Positions 10,857 to 23,162 of a stretch of 64,000 nt of DNA are shown here, piece by piece. Under the pieces are notes generated by a model, which saw only the letters and a program-made list of their open reading frames with translations, made no database searches and was not told where the DNA came from. This DNA is from Chiridota heheva (lineage: Eukaryota; Echinodermata; Holothuroidea; Apodida; Chiridotidae), in assembly GCA_020152595.1 (NCBI GenBank), contig JAIGNY010002230.1, forward strand, positions 903,501 to 967,500. Direction: 5' to 3'. Positions within the stretch are counted from its first letter, which is position 1. Every line of letters begins with the position of its first letter. The translations under genes were made by a program, and so were the position numbers.

Positions 10857-11316
10857 GGTGAAGTGGCTCTGTGGGTAAAGTGGCTCTGTGGTCGAGCATT
10901 TCATTGTGTCCTTGAGCAAGATACTCCACTCTTCTTGCTCTCAGTCCACTCAGCTGTAAATCAGTCCACTCAGCTGTAAATCAGTCCACTCAGCTGTAAA
11001 TCAGTCCACTCAGCTGTAAATCAGTCCACTCAGCTGTAAATCAGTCCACTCAGCTGTAAATCAGTCCACTCAGCTGTAAATCAGTCCACTTAGCTGTAAA
11101 TCAGTCCACTCAACTGTAAATCAGTCCATTCAGCTGTAAATGAGTCCACTCAGCTGTAAATGAGTACCAGCACTGCTAAGGAGTTGACCTGTGATGGAGT
11201 GGTGTCCTTTCCAGGGGAAGTCAAGAGCTCTCATCTGCTTACACCAACAAAACCGGCGATAAGCGCCCTCTTGATGGGCCTTCAATGGCTCCAGTATGGA
11301 TTTAACTCATGGCAGT
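10857..11316 (+). mobile_element. tRNA-headed SINE, copy 1, internally expanded
   Basis: This shares CATTGTGTCCTTGAGCAAGA, CAGTCCACTCAGCTGTAAA, GAGTACCAGCACTGCT, GGAGTTGACCTGTGATGG and GGCGATAAGCGCC-type blocks, in the same order, with the cleaner copies at 31771-32042 and 52365-52619. The tRNA-like head is degenerate (GTGGCTCTGTGGGTAAAGTG). The CAGTCCACTCAGCTGTAAA segment, single in the other copies, is repeated here eleven times. Confidence 0.75.
10941..11160. repeat. 20-bp tandem array born inside a SINE, 11 units
   Basis: Eleven units of TCAGTCCACTCAGCTGTAAA in exact 20-bp register, the last ones slightly diverged (TTAGCTG, CAACTG, CCATTCAG, TGAGTCC). The source unit is the single copy of the same motif in the sibling SINEs. 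Confidence 0.93.
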
Positions 11317-11336
11317 GCAGTCAAGCTTCAACTTTT

Positions 11337-11480
11337 CTAATCTAGCATCCCAGGTTCGATTCCTGGTGGGTCCCCAACCAGTGTTCCACGTCAGGTTAAT
11401 GAAACGACTGTGGGCGTCTTGACATAAATATTCCAATGGAGGTCTGTTGGGACGTTATAAATCTTGGTAAACCAACTAAC
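11337..11480 (+). mobile_element. Possible second tRNA-derived SINE fragment
   Basis: A canonical pol III B-box sequence, GGTTCGATTCC, lies in the T-arm-like CCCAGGTTCGATTCCTGG, followed by GTGGGTCCCC and a unique tail. No matching acceptor stem or clear A box precedes it, so it is a degraded tRNA-derived repeat rather than a tRNA gene. Confidence 0.35.
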
Positions 11481-12510
11481 CAACTTAATTTTTAAGAGAC
11501 TTTCAGGAAACTTGTTAGTCTATAACATTTCTGTTATTCAGTGGATAAAATTTAAGTTTAGATCACATTTTAGGAAGAGGTAAAAATTAGAATGGCTTTT
11601 GCAGTCCTACTCCTGTTCAAATTTTTCTGTGAGGAATGTTTAAGTAACTTTCTGCGGATGTGGAATCTCAATTAAGCTGGTGTTGCTTTATTTTTTATAG
11701 TAGAGAGAAGGGACAAACTTTGCACAAGTTTGATATTTACATTTATTTGGGAAGTAAATAGTTATGTATGGCTTGTAGATCAGTGCTCAACTATAGGTGG
11801 ATCTGTGGAAGTTAAGATTTTAATTTTGATATCATAACATAGTGTTGCACTTGTTGAGCTACTACAACATTGATGCTCTTGTTTATATCATTTCAGAAAT
11901 CAAGTAGGATTTTGTGTACAATTATCTTTCAGACAATAAGCAATAATTACCGATCAAGCATAAGTTCATGAAATTAAGTTGAAATTGACATAATTAACTG
12001 AAGCATGATTAAAAGCGTAGCAAATGCATTCATTATAATCTATGTGTAGCACAAGGAATTCGATATTCTGCTCCAAGATTCCCACAGAATGGATTTATTA
12101 TATTCACGTAAATTGTCAAGTATGGTGTTTGCAGTGAATCTAAAATGTTTTGTAAAATATTTGATTTTTCATGTGAAAAGCTGGTGACTTAGAATGTCCA
12201 AAGAAAAATTCCATATCCAAATTTTTATTTTATACACGGACTTTCTTTAATGAAGAATTTTCTCTGATCTACAAAGAAGGCAAATTGTATCCCATTGAAC
12301 GAAGGTTGCTTGAAGAAGAGACTTTTATCTGTGGAAAGGGTAGTCTGCGGGTAGTAATTTGAGATAGGTGGGATGGTGTGTCTAGTTATTGATAGATTTA
12401 TTAATAGATTTATTGATTACAAATGTACTGACTGTTTTCTGTAACAGAAAACAAATACTTTTGCGATCTCAGAATAAAAAATGATTATAAAAAATATTTA
12501 TAATAAACTC
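11481..12510. other. Gene-free AT-rich stretch
   Basis: I see no open frame with family resemblance, no RNA gene and no strong repeat. AATAAA motifs near 12473 and 12501 could serve a long WDR1 3' UTR. Confidence 0.4.
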
Positions 12511-12773
12511 CGCTTCATGATTTTTTTTTTTTTTAATGTTTGTAATTTTGTTTGTAACTCTTCGTCAAACTCTACTGCTCCCCTTCAAAGAATTGTGACA
12601 GTGGATAGAACAACTATGTGAATGTAACACCCTACCATTCTTCGCTTCATGATTAATTTTTTTTGAATGTTAGTAATTTTTTGTGTAACTCTTCGTCAAA
12701 CTCTACTGCTTCCCTTCAAAGAATTGTGACAGTGGATAGAACAACTATGTGAATGTAACACCCTACCATTCCT
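12511..12773. repeat. Tandem duplication, 132-bp unit, two copies
   Basis: CGCTTCATGATTTTT at 12511 restarts at 12643. Both copies contain AACTCTTCGTCAAACTCTAC and ACAGTGGATAGAACAACTAT with only a few substitutions. Confidence 0.9.
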
Positions 12774-12926
12774 TTACAAGACAAACGTGATCTTTTTCAT
12801 TGAAATAATATAGCGAGTCATATTGTAGACAGGTTGAGGGTCAAGAGCTGGATTTGTGGAGGCCTCGTTAATTTGAAGTTAAATTTGGAGACCAATTAAA
12901 GTTAAGATATATATATTGTTTATGTA

Positions 12927-13300
12927 CAGACCTGCCAACTAGTACGATTTTGCCGTATTTAATACGGGAAAATGTTGAGAATACGATTGTACGTTTTTTG
13001 GCACCAGAATACGATTTATTTATTTATATATATATATATATATTTTTTTTTTTTCCTTCCTACTTTTTACGCTCGGTTGGCGTTCATGTCCTCTTGAAGG
13101 ATTGATTTTGCCCACTTAACCGATTAAGATTCAGATTCGTACAATAAGAGAAACTGAAAGTACAGTGGTAAATTTTTTTCAGCCACAGTAAACCTTTGTT
13201 TTGTACATTTTGTTTGAAGAGTACAGTTTTTTTTTTATTAAAAATACAACTTTTGTAGTTCCAGAATACAGTTTGGTGATCCTAAAGGTTGGCAGGTCTG
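12927..13300. mobile_element. DNA-transposon MITE with CAGACCTGCCAAC ends (374 bp)
   Basis: Left end CAGACCTGCCAAC is matched by right end GTTGGCAGGTCTG. TATGTA directly abuts both ends (12921-12926 and 13301-13306) and is a plausible target duplication. The interior repeats ATACGATTT and ATACAGTTT-like phrases and is non-coding. Superfamily not assigned. Confidence 0.7.
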
Positions 13301-13306
13301 TATGTA

Positions 13307-14287
13307 TGTATGCTCGCAAATTTACTACCTTGTGAAAGCATACACCAGTATATCCTAGTGGAGACGCACCTCCCTGTGGAGACGCACCTCCCTGTGGAGA
13401 CCCATTTCAGGTCTCCACAAAAAAAACACCTATTGCATGGATTGTAAAGGCCCTGTGGAGACCTAACGGTGTATAAGTGTGTACAGTTTCAGCTTTTTAA
13501 AATGTTGTGAAGTTGAAGTACGTCCCCCACTGTGTATCAAGTATCCACAAGGATAGAAGATTAGTGTATTGCACAGCAGTTGTTCATGTAGAGTAGTGCA
13601 GGTGCAATGACATATATCTGGTCAGTTTTTTATTCTTCATTTTCTTTTTGTTTAAACTTATAAAAAGTCCCACACAGTACAATTGTAAGGGATTTTAGTA
13701 AAAGCAACCAAGCTTACAATTCACAACATTAATTTGTAGTATATATTGAACAGTTCCTATGTTGTGCAAATAAATCCCGCCCCGCCCCCTCCTCCCCAGT
13801 GTGTATCAATGGTCCTAACTGGTGTGGTGACACAGTAGACTCAACGAACAATTTTCAATTTAATGGGCGACGCATTTTTCGCATAAGGATAATGTCTGAC
13901 TGATAGACCTTACCAATATGTGTATAGTGTCTCCAGAAGGCTCCCCACAACTCAATTGCTGAGTTCTTCCAGAAAAATCCTCCGGATAAGATAATCTTCT
14001 TCCTTCATCATGCTTCCCTCTACAACCATATTTAATTCTCCTTGTCCACCCCCTCTCTACTTTGTTTTACCCATGCACCTCCTCTCTCGATCACAGCTTT
14101 CTGGCTTTTGTTCTTGAATTTCTCTCATTCTTCCCCTGGTTTCTTTCCTTCCTACCTCTAAAATGATCTGACCTCTCAGGCACAATTTGACCTTCATTGT
14201 CGTGGTGGCGTTAAGACCTCATCAAACAAACCAGAAGGCTTGCTTAGTAATGATAGTAAAATTTCTCCACTAGGAAAGTCTCTGTAA
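13307..14287. other. Gene-free stretch with a small duplication
   Basis: GTGGAGACGCACCTCCCT is repeated at 13360-13395, with GGTCTCCAC as an inverted partner near 13411. A T/C-rich segment follows at 13990-14150. No gene is recognised. Confidence 0.4.
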
Positions 14288-15063
14288 AGTAGCAAATATG
14301 AATATGTATGTATGTGTATATAGATGTAGATATGTGTATATGGATGTAGATATGTGTATGTATATGTATGTATGTAGATGTATGTATGTAGATGTATGTA
14401 TGTAGATGTATGTATGTAGATATATGTAGATGTATGTATGTAGATGTATGTATGTAGATGTGTGTATGTAGATGTATGTATGTAGATGTATGTATGTAGA
14501 TGTATGTATATGTATGTGTATGTAGATGTGTGTGTGTAGATGTAGGTAGATGAATTTATGTAGATGTATGTGTATGTAGATGTATGTATGTGTATGTTGA
14601 TATATATATGTATGTATATACACATGTGTGTATTTATATAAATATATATTATATATATATATACATGTATGTATATATATATATATATGTGTATATATAT
14701 ATATATATACACATATATATATATATATATAATGTATACACATACATATATATACATACATGTATACAGATACACATATATATATATACATACATGTATA
14801 CATATATATATATACATCTATATATATCTATACATGTATACACATACATATATATATATATTCATGTATACACATACATATATATATGTGTGTGTGTGTA
14901 TATATATGTATATATATGTTTACACGTACATATATATGTGTGTATATATATATAATATATACACGTGTATATATATACACACATAAATATACACTTGTAT
15001 ATATATATATAGATATATACACGTGTGTATATGTACATGCGTATATATATATATATATACACG
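14288..15063. repeat. Compound microsatellite (TATG/TAGA then TA/TACA)
   Basis: The left half is (GTAT)n mixed with GATGTAT. The right half is TA-rich with ACATGTATAC blocks. All open frames here, on both strands, read as Tyr/Ile/His/Cys/Val repeats and are artefacts. Confidence 0.97.
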
Positions 15064-16532
15064 TGCAGGGGCATAGCTAAGAAATTTTATTGTGGGGAAG
15101 GGGGGGTGTGAAGGAATATTTCCCAACAAAATCTTTAATGCCGTAGGCATCAATGCTAGTCCGAAGTGCTATCCCAAACGGTGTGGGGTCTACGGGTCAG
15201 CCTTAGGGCCCCTAGTGGGGTCCAGGGGAAAAGCCCTGGTAGCGATCCAGGGGGCAAAGCCCCTGGAAAGTTCAGCGATTTTAGGCATTTTATTGGCTAT
15301 TTTGTCTAAAATTTTGTCTAAAATCAAGTTTTTACACGGTAGATTCACCCAAAAAGAGCTAGAACCTTAACTATTTAGGCCCCTATACGTTTCCATTTTT
15401 CATGGAAAGTTTTTGTTTTTAAACTGAAACACCAGCGTTCATTTAGGTACCGTTTGTTATATGAACTACAAAAGAAAAAACGCCAAAATACATTTTTTTT
15501 TTCATCACTATTGACCCACAAATATTTTGTTTCATATTACCATAGTTTATCTGTGCAAACACTCTTGTTGACTTTATCTTGTACCAGTTCACAATTGATG
15601 ATGGAAGCCATTGGTGTATGAAAATCTTAATTAGATAATAGCAACACCTCATTCCTGACATCAGTTTGAGACTTTCTGTGAGGATCCTCTCTTGCTTCAG
15701 TATGGATTTCTGCCTCAGCATCCCCAGTCCGTGTCCTGCTGGTACTTGGTAGGCCTACAGGTAAATGATGAGCTTCATCGATACTAACTTCCGTAACTTT
15801 TGCGCTCTTTCCAAATCTTTGATGCAGCTGCGGCTCCCACAAAGGGATTAACTGGGGCATTGACAGTTTCAAATGTTATATGCACTCCTTTTGAAAATAG
15901 ACCCTTATGATATTTCACATTATGGTTTTTCCGATAGTCATCAAATTGTCGGTTAGTCCACATTGTAACTTAGTTCTGACAGGTTTTTTTCTCCATCCTG
16001 ATCGTGACAACTTGCTTCCTCATAGTGATTTCTTATGATTAGACCATACGCATAAACGAAATTTACCTAGTTGATGAAAGTAAAACTGATCCTATACCAA
16101 CTTGCAGCACAGCCACAAGTTGCCATGGTTATAAGGGAGGAGTGTCTTATCTGATCTCTTACCTCACTGGCGTTGAAATGATAGCTTCAACTGATTCAAT
16201 TCAACAAGTTGAAAATAAGATATGCAGTCTTCTTGTACAAACAAGGAGTTCGTTGATGCATGTGTGTTTAAACACGTAAAGAAAAAAAAATCTGTAGTAA
16301 ATGGAGAACAAAGAAATTTCAATGTGCATTGATTAGCGATGAACATGAGTTGATAAAGTTTCGTTTTTAAGGTTATGAATATTTAAATTTCCAGACAAAG
16401 TTCAAATTTCCCCAACATAAGTATTTTTTTTTTTTTTTGGCATGGCGTTGGGGAAGATCGGTGAAAATTTCCCGACAAAGTCACAATTTTGGTTAGGGGT
16501 GTACACCCTCCCCCCGGTCTCTCCGCCCCTGT
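15064..16532. other. Unassigned interspersed sequence
   Basis: It opens with CAGGGGCATAGCTAAG, resembling the CAGGGGCGTAGG end of the family at 17078-17505, followed by G-rich sequence. No matching right end was found. Two overlapping minus-strand open frames (15443-15872) look non-repetitive but resemble nothing I know and have opposite-frame stops, so I do not call a gene. Confidence 0.35.
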
Positions 16533-16564
<32 letters not shown>

Positions 16565-16706
16565 ACACGTGTATATATATGTGTATGTCACGTGTATATA
16601 TATATATGTATATATACACACGTGTTTATTTGTGTATATACACGTGTATATATATGTGTATATATATGTATATATATACAAGTGGATATATATGTGTATA
16701 TATAGA
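16533..16706. repeat. TA/TACACGTG microsatellite
   Basis: Alternating TATATATA and ACACGTGTATA blocks resemble the right half of the 14.3-15.1 kb array. Confidence 0.95.
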
Positions 16707-17077
16707 TATGTATTAAAAATTAAGAAAAGGGATGCGTGTTTAAAAGACAACCTTTGACCAGCAACCTATCACCTTTGGTTTATCGAATAGCACCGATTTC
16801 AAGATACCCTCGAGCCGGACCAGCATTGGCTCTCATAGGCCTCCAAGCAAAATGTACATATTTGTAGCCCTGAACAATAACACTGCTATGCATTTAATGG
16901 GGCCCAGACAGCAAAATAACCCGCTAGCCCAAAGTCCTCTATGATGAAACGGTCACGACCAATGATGGTTGCAACACTATGAACTGGGAAGGACTTTCAG
17001 AACACCTATTCCTTTCCCTTGGTATCTTCTCTTGATTTGGAAAATCAATCTTGTTGGGGAGGGGGACGGGACAAGTC

Positions 17078-17505
17078 CAGGGGCGTAGGAATGGTCACCT
17101 CAAGGGGGAGCAAAACCCAAAAATTTCCCGGTGACGATTGTGCAAAAATTTTGTTGATGAATTAACCGTCCATTAAAACTTGCTGCTAATTGGGAAACTC
17201 CCTTAAATTTCCGAGAGATTTCCTTCATGTTGAGAAAATTTTCTTTAGATATTTTTCTTTAATTTTGGCAAATTTCGAGAAATTTTGGCCAGTTTTAGGT
17301 AAATTTTGGCCAGTTTTCAGGAAATGTTGGCCAGTTTTTGGGAAAATTTTTGGGAAAGTTTTGCCAATTTTGGGGAAATATCCAGTAACTTTACATTTTT
17401 ATGTTAATAATTTCCCAATTTCACCTCCCAACCGGGCAGAAAGCATGAAACTGGGATGGTGAAATCCACTCAGGTGGGCACCTTCCCCCGCTACCTACGC
17501 CTCTG
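17078..17505. mobile_element. Non-autonomous element with CAGGGGCGTAGG ends and periodic core
   Basis: Left end CAGGGGCGTAGGAA faces right end CCTACGCCTCTG, a 12-bp imperfect inverted repeat. The core is a run of TTTTGGGAAATTTTGGCCAG-like phrases of about 20 nt followed by TTTCACCTCCCAACCGGGCA and GAAAGCATG. The same order occurs at 45936-46314. No convincing target duplication is visible at this copy. Confidence 0.6.
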
Positions 17506-18114
17506 CCCCTGTCCTCTCTGTGGTGCCCCTTTTGGTCAGTTCAACATTTCAGTCTCTCACAGCAGAAAATTTAAAAAACATGGAAAAACAACAACTACTT
17601 CTTTTGTTTCATTGATTAATATATTTATGATGAGTAATAAGAAAACAATTTTTAATAAATATTGAACAGAAAATAAAGAAATGAAGTACTAGCGCAGTGA
17701 ATGCTTACTTTGTAAAACTAATTTTAAAAAGAGAAACAAAGATATGGAAATTTGGAGAATATCAAGGAATTAAAATGGGATTGGGCACTTTAGGTCGATC
17801 ACTGGGGTAAGCAATACATTGTGATTGAATGTTGTGCACTTCCCTAACCCAAATGTCTACCAGCTGACCAAGCACTTAACATTTAATTTTCTTCACCCCA
17901 ACTTCTCCACCAACTCCTCAAAATGTACACACATGTATCACCGTACAACTTGTAATTTGTTTAATTTATTATATCTATCTATTTTGTATATTTGAACTTA
18001 TCATCATCCATAAAAGAATATAATTCATAGAAAAGAGAAATATGGAGCCTTTTTCAGTAAATGTCTTTGCCAAGCACATTTGCAAAAAAATCTCTAAAAG
18101 ATAGTTAAATCTCA
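17506..18114. other. Gene-free AT-rich stretch
   Basis: No family resemblance, RNA gene or strong repeat seen. Confidence 0.4.
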
Positions 18115-18122
18115 GCAACAGA

Positions 18123-18183
18123 CAGGGCTGTAATTCATGCCCCCTCCCTCACACACACTTTCTTGATGAGATTTACAGCCTTG
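18123..18183. mobile_element. Very short hAT-like MITE (61 bp) with 8-bp target duplication
   Basis: The element runs from CAGGGCTGTAA to TTTACAGCCTTG. GCAACAGA flanks it exactly on both sides (18115-18122 and 18184-18191). An 8-bp duplication with CAGGG-type ends is the hallmark of hAT transposition. It shares its ends with the element at 33285-33445. Confidence 0.78.
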
Positions 18184-18191
18184 GCAACAGA

Positions 18192-19357
18192 CAGGGGCTG
18201 ATCCAGATTTATTTTTCAAACAAGAGGGGCCTACCAAAGAATTTTCCTGATAACTGTGGTCTTAGTTTTTGGTTTGGAGAGCATCAAATATCCAATAGGT
18301 GGGTCCTCTTGATCCTCTCATGACAGAGCCACACCTTATGGAGGAGAGGGAGGGGGAGGCATTCTCCCCACAAATACTTCCCCATAAATCAAAAATGTTG
18401 TCTCCTGTATGTTATTGGAATATGTATTCTACCCTACCCAAAAATATTCACCACAAATGCAACTGGCATTACGTGAAAAAGAAACTGGATACAAATTTGG
18501 GCAAACTGACATTTGTAGCTTGTGTTCCTCATCTCCCCAACAACTTGTACCCAACATTTACATGACACATCATCCTAACATGGCAGTGAACAAGCTGAAG
18601 ACCTCAAAACCATTAGAACTCAAAATTGAACTTAATTTACCCCACATGGAGGGCAAGAAGTTGTCGCCTTACACTAAAGATGTTCTTTTAAACATACCTA
18701 ACAGTTGACACAATCTGCATACATTAAAACAAGCAGTCATATAACATCAAATGGAAAGTGTCATACCAACGCCTTTTGCTATTTCAATGAGACTAAACAA
18801 AAATTGAACTGAAATTTCCTGTTGAGAACCGAGTTTTATTTCAAATTAACTTCAAACCGGAATTGGCTCAGTTTAACTCTTTGTTTAACAACTTGATTAA
18901 AAGTATCATAACATTTTACTACGACCTAATATCTAATGCATTCAATTATATCTAATTCTGCTTTCATCTGGTAAAACTGAAAAAGAAGAAGAAAAATAAA
19001 AGCAATTCGATTAATCCAGAAGATTCTACAACATGTTAGTTTAACTGAATGTAGGGATGAACAAATGATTAACAGTCGAATCTTTCAGTTTTCCTTTACT
19101 GATTTCCTTGTAATTAAAGCTTCTTTGTGTTCAAATGTAACAATTAATCAAGTTAACATATTGTAATGGCACTTTCGTGAAGTATGAATCTTTAAGTACA
19201 TGTATCATCTAAAACATACAATTAAAAATATCTACGAGCTAAATATTCTTAAAAATAAATTGATAATTTACAAAAGTTATAATCAAGTAAAAAAATCTTT
19301 TTTTTTAATATATATCTTTCTAAGACAATTTATCGGTAGACAAGCACATGTGCTTCC
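18192..19357. other. Gene-free stretch
   Basis: Two overlapping + strand frames (18299-18708) look non-repetitive but have no recognisable domain. I see no other signal. Confidence 0.35.
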
Positions 19358-19925
19358 TTAATGGAAAATTCCCATACATTTTCATTTTTTCATATATGAT
19401 AGAGATAATTTGTAGAAACAAAATGATGAAAAAACTATGTTAATATCTTATTTCATTTTGAAGAGTAGAAAAATGTTCTTAAAAACACCTCGTACAGCAT
19501 GTCCTTCAGCTAGGTGATGTCATCAGGGCGATTCCAGCACAGTTCTTATGTATTTCTTATCAATTTATTCACACTTTTTTTACATTATCGAACAGCATTT
19601 TTGGTTCATAATAAAGAGAGATGGGGTGGAATATATAATTTACAAGGAAATATAGATTTTTTTTTTTTTTGGTGTACATCACATTTACAATAAAAAAAAA
19701 AATTAAATCAGTTTTAAAGAAATACAATAGATGTTTTGTTAAAATTGTCTCTATGACATCACAGATGTTGCCAATCAGCCACTTTTGTCCAAATTCAAAA
19801 AGATGTAAAAAATGTTGTAACTTCTAAACGAAATAAGATATTAACATAGATTTTTCATCACTTTGTCTCTGAAGTTTTTCTCTATCGCATACGAAAAAAT
19901 GAAAATCTATGGGAATATTCCTTAA
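19358..19925. mobile_element. TTAA-type foldback element, family G copy 1 (568 bp)
   Basis: Left end TTAATGGAAAATTCCCATA mirrors right end TATGGGAATATTCCTTAA. The arms stay complementary for roughly 130 bp: TTTTCATTTTTTCATATATG against CGCATACGAAAAAATGAAAA, and AAACTATGTTAATATCTTAT against ATAAGATATTAACATAGATT. A copy with the same ends lies at 40607-41214. No coding. Confidence 0.72.
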
Positions 19926-20810
19926 AAAAGAAACTTAACGAAAACAAAATTTAAGCAATTGCTTTGCATACAGATTAAGTAACATTTAAATTTGCTGAAA
20001 ATCAAAGTAACTTTTATATACTCATAAACAACAATTTAATACCCTACAAAAATAATTCTTAGCATATGGTATTTTAAGGTTTTTTTTAATCATTCTAGAA
20101 AACTTTGCATAGTTTGGGGATGAAAGTCAGTCCCGTGTTTACCTATTTACAATGAAAACGAACACTTAATTGGAAGAACATAATTAATGAAAAAATTGAA
20201 TATTTTACCCCGAATCACCAGGTTTATCATGGTAAGTGCACTAGGGTATATAAAAGGTTTAATGTAAGTGAAGGAATTTATAATAGCCCAGCGACACCTC
20301 ACAAACACAGGCGTAGACCTTAACTGTAATGAAAAAATTGAGACTTAACCATACAGAGACGGTTAAGGGGCACAACGTAAAACAATCCCTTTTGACATTT
20401 TAGGAGCTAATTAGAATTACCACCAGAACATAGCTGTTGAGTAGCTTAACCAATTCATGCATGCATTTTAAGTTAACGTTGCACTCTTTTAAACTAATAA
20501 GTAGCAGAGCTGCTTATTCTCGAAATACATTTCTTCATGGAAGAGCACAACAAATTTCTGAACAAGCGAAAAAATGAGATTACTGCTCCCTAACCCCACA
20601 TTAAACACAGATGTGGCATTTTAAGAATGTCAATGATTACCAATATGTTATAGCACATATTTAATGACATATCACTCTTTACTTAATTAGTTCTTTCGCA
20701 CTATGGTTACGCCCATCTTGAATATTTAATGACCTCATTAAGTCTTGTCAGAGACTGAAGCACCATATGCATTGCAAGAGGTCTTTGTTCATTAAAGAAC
20801 GCACTGTATT

Positions 20811-21640
20811 TCCTGTCGTAACATCGACAGTCTTGAGGGGCTGAAAGTTGGAGGCTATAATATGAATAACCTACGCTATGCAGATGACACAGTGCTTATA
20901 GCAGAGTCAGAAGAAAAACTGCAGTCTCTTCTGGATAAAGTTGTAGAGGAAAGTGAAAAGAGAGGGCTGTCTTTAAATGTTAAGAATACAGAATGTATGG
21001 TGGTTCCAAAATAAGCCATAAACCCATTATGTAGTACGCAAAGCCAAGAAGAAATGATTAAACAAGTACAACAATTTAAGTACTTGAGCTACATACTAAC
21101 ATCAGATAGTCCGTGCACTAATGAAGTTAGAAAACGCATTGCCAATTATGAAGAATAGAAATATTGGAATGGACACAAAAGTCCATGTCTTGAAGGCATA
21201 TTTATGGTCTACTCTTCTCTATGGCTGTGAAAGCTGGACAATTACCAGTGAAATCAAGAAAAGTTTAGAAGCTACAGAAATGTGGATCATTAGGAGAATG
21301 TTGAAAATATCTTGGACAGAATGGAAAACAAATGATGTCCTGATAGCTTCAGGCATGGACAGGTCCCTACTCAATGCCATCAGGGGACGGATGGAATTTT
21401 TCGGGCATGTTTATCAGGAGGGTGGGTTGGAAGAGCTCGCAGTATGTGGGAAAGTTGAGGGCAAAAGAAGCAGTGAGAGGCAGCGAGTTAAATATGTCTA
21501 AAGCTTAAACAAGTGGGCAACCAACAACAGCCTAAGTAACAATAAGTTTATGCATTTAGCTCTAAACAAAGGTGACTGGAGGGCCATGATCACGAATGTC
21601 TGTTCCAGACTCGGCACCTTGAGAGAGAGTATTTCCTGAA
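20811..21640 (+). pseudogene. Decayed LINE (non-LTR retrotransposon) reverse transcriptase, C-terminal half
   Basis: The reverse transcriptase catalytic block is readable as NNLRYADDTVLIAESEEKLQ (YADD at 20877-20888), followed by GLSLNVKNTECMVVPK and a stop at 21012-21014. The same frame resumes with FKYLSYILTSD, then switches near 21140 to a frame with HVLKAYLWSTLLYGCESWTI and EMWIIRRMLKISWTE. A second shift after 21501 leads into SLNKWATNNSLSNNKF and AMITNVCSRLGT. At least one stop and two frameshifts make it non-functional. The 5' part with endonuclease and fingers is missing. Clade not assigned. Confidence 0.88.
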
Positions 21641-23157
21641 ATTTGTATAGGCCTACATTAGTATAAAGAGGGACTTTTAAGTGCGTGAGGGGCAAAGTAA
21701 CCCAGCAGAAAAATGTATCCTTCATTTTGGCTGATGTGTACAATTTAGGAAACGAAAACTGGCAACCTTGTTTTGTCTGTTGCTATTCACAAATTGTTGG
21801 GCCATATTTTACATGAATGCATACATCCACTTTGCCCAAATTTTGATACTTATTATTCAGCTTTGGGTGAATGTTTACCCCCTGCCCCCTGCCCGTCAAC
21901 TACAGAGGATGTTAAAAAGCAGGGAGCACCATAGTGTTGACTGAAACGTGTTCTACTCTCAGATGTATTAAATCGATGTTACTATATATACTGTATATGA
22001 TAAATCAACTCATATATCAGTCCATTATAACAAAATGAAACTAGGAAATATCTATTTACACATTTGCTTCACACTCAAAAAGATATCAAACAGGCACAAC
22101 TCGTAACAATATAACTTTCAAGGCACAGATGGAATTGTATAGATAAATATATACAGATGTGGATAAACTGAAAATTGTAGATAAGGTGCCTTTGGTACAC
22201 AGGGGTGACTCTATGAAAGAAGAGGGGGTGAGGGTTCCAGAGAATTGTCCCCTTTAGGAAAACAATTTCTTGTTTGAGACAAATTTATAAGAACTGAGAT
22301 GAGATGCCTTATTACTTTAAGTCAGGCATGCTATCTACAGTATCACCCCTCTTATTACAACAGTTTTATTTTGTCAACGATTTGAGTCGATCCTTCCAAA
22401 AATACCTTCAATAATTGTTTTTCAACTGAGCCCCTACAACGTTGGCCCCACGAAGGGTCAACTCTCATGGAGGGCAAAAATTTCCCCATGTTAATAATTT
22501 CCTAATTTCACCTCCCAACCAGGCAGAAAGCATGCAACCGGGTAGGTGAAATCTGCTAAGAGGGGCAGTTTTCCCCGCCACTTTCTACGCCTCTGGTTGG
22601 CCCAGATTTACCCAACAAAATTTACCGGGGGATTTTCCAGAGCATCCAACTTAGATCTGCACATGTTAGTTAAACTTAAATCGTCGCCAGTTTCCTGCTA
22701 TTGGAACAGTAAATGAGGGGCACTTTTAAGTTTCAAAAGGGTAACTTTTGTAATTTTCGGAAACCCTTTTTTTGGGGGAATACGCCCGTTTCCTACACCT
22801 ATGAGCTCCCTAGATGGGACACCAGTCAACCACAGGATAACTCCCCAGCAAGCTGGTTCTCATTTCAGCAATTGAGTTGACTGGAGCAATCAGGTACAAT
22901 TTTTAAGAGCAACAATAAGAGGTCATTACGGTAGAAATTGTCCCATTTGGAAGTCAAATTATGGGGTTCAGCCAATAAATTTTGTGAAAGGTCAATATCA
23001 GTAGGTTTCTACAGTATAAAGTTTTTAACTTCATTTGGTGAAATTTTGCAGTAATTTTCAATGAGGTATCTGGCACATTTGAAAACATCTTCCATAGGCT
23101 GTAACATTGAAGTACACCCTTTAAGTCTATATCATCTTCCTTATCTTTCTCACTATA
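21641..23157. other. Gene-free stretch with repeat fragments
   Basis: A piece near 22490-22600 (TTTCACCTCCCAACCAGGCA, GAAAGCATGCAACCGGG, CTACGCCTCTG) is a right-end fragment of the CAGGGGCGTAGG family. The rest shows nothing I can name. Confidence 0.5.
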
Positions 23158-23162
23158 CCATG

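Noticed and set aside
14194-15153. Many open frames of 60-207 codons on both strands
   Set aside because: They are translations of TA, TATG and TACA microsatellites, with only Tyr, Ile, His, Thr, Cys, Val and Met repeats.
15443-15872. Protein-coding gene on the minus strand
   Set aside because: Two overlapping frames of 80-90 codons look non-repetitive, but neither has a recognisable domain or splice context.
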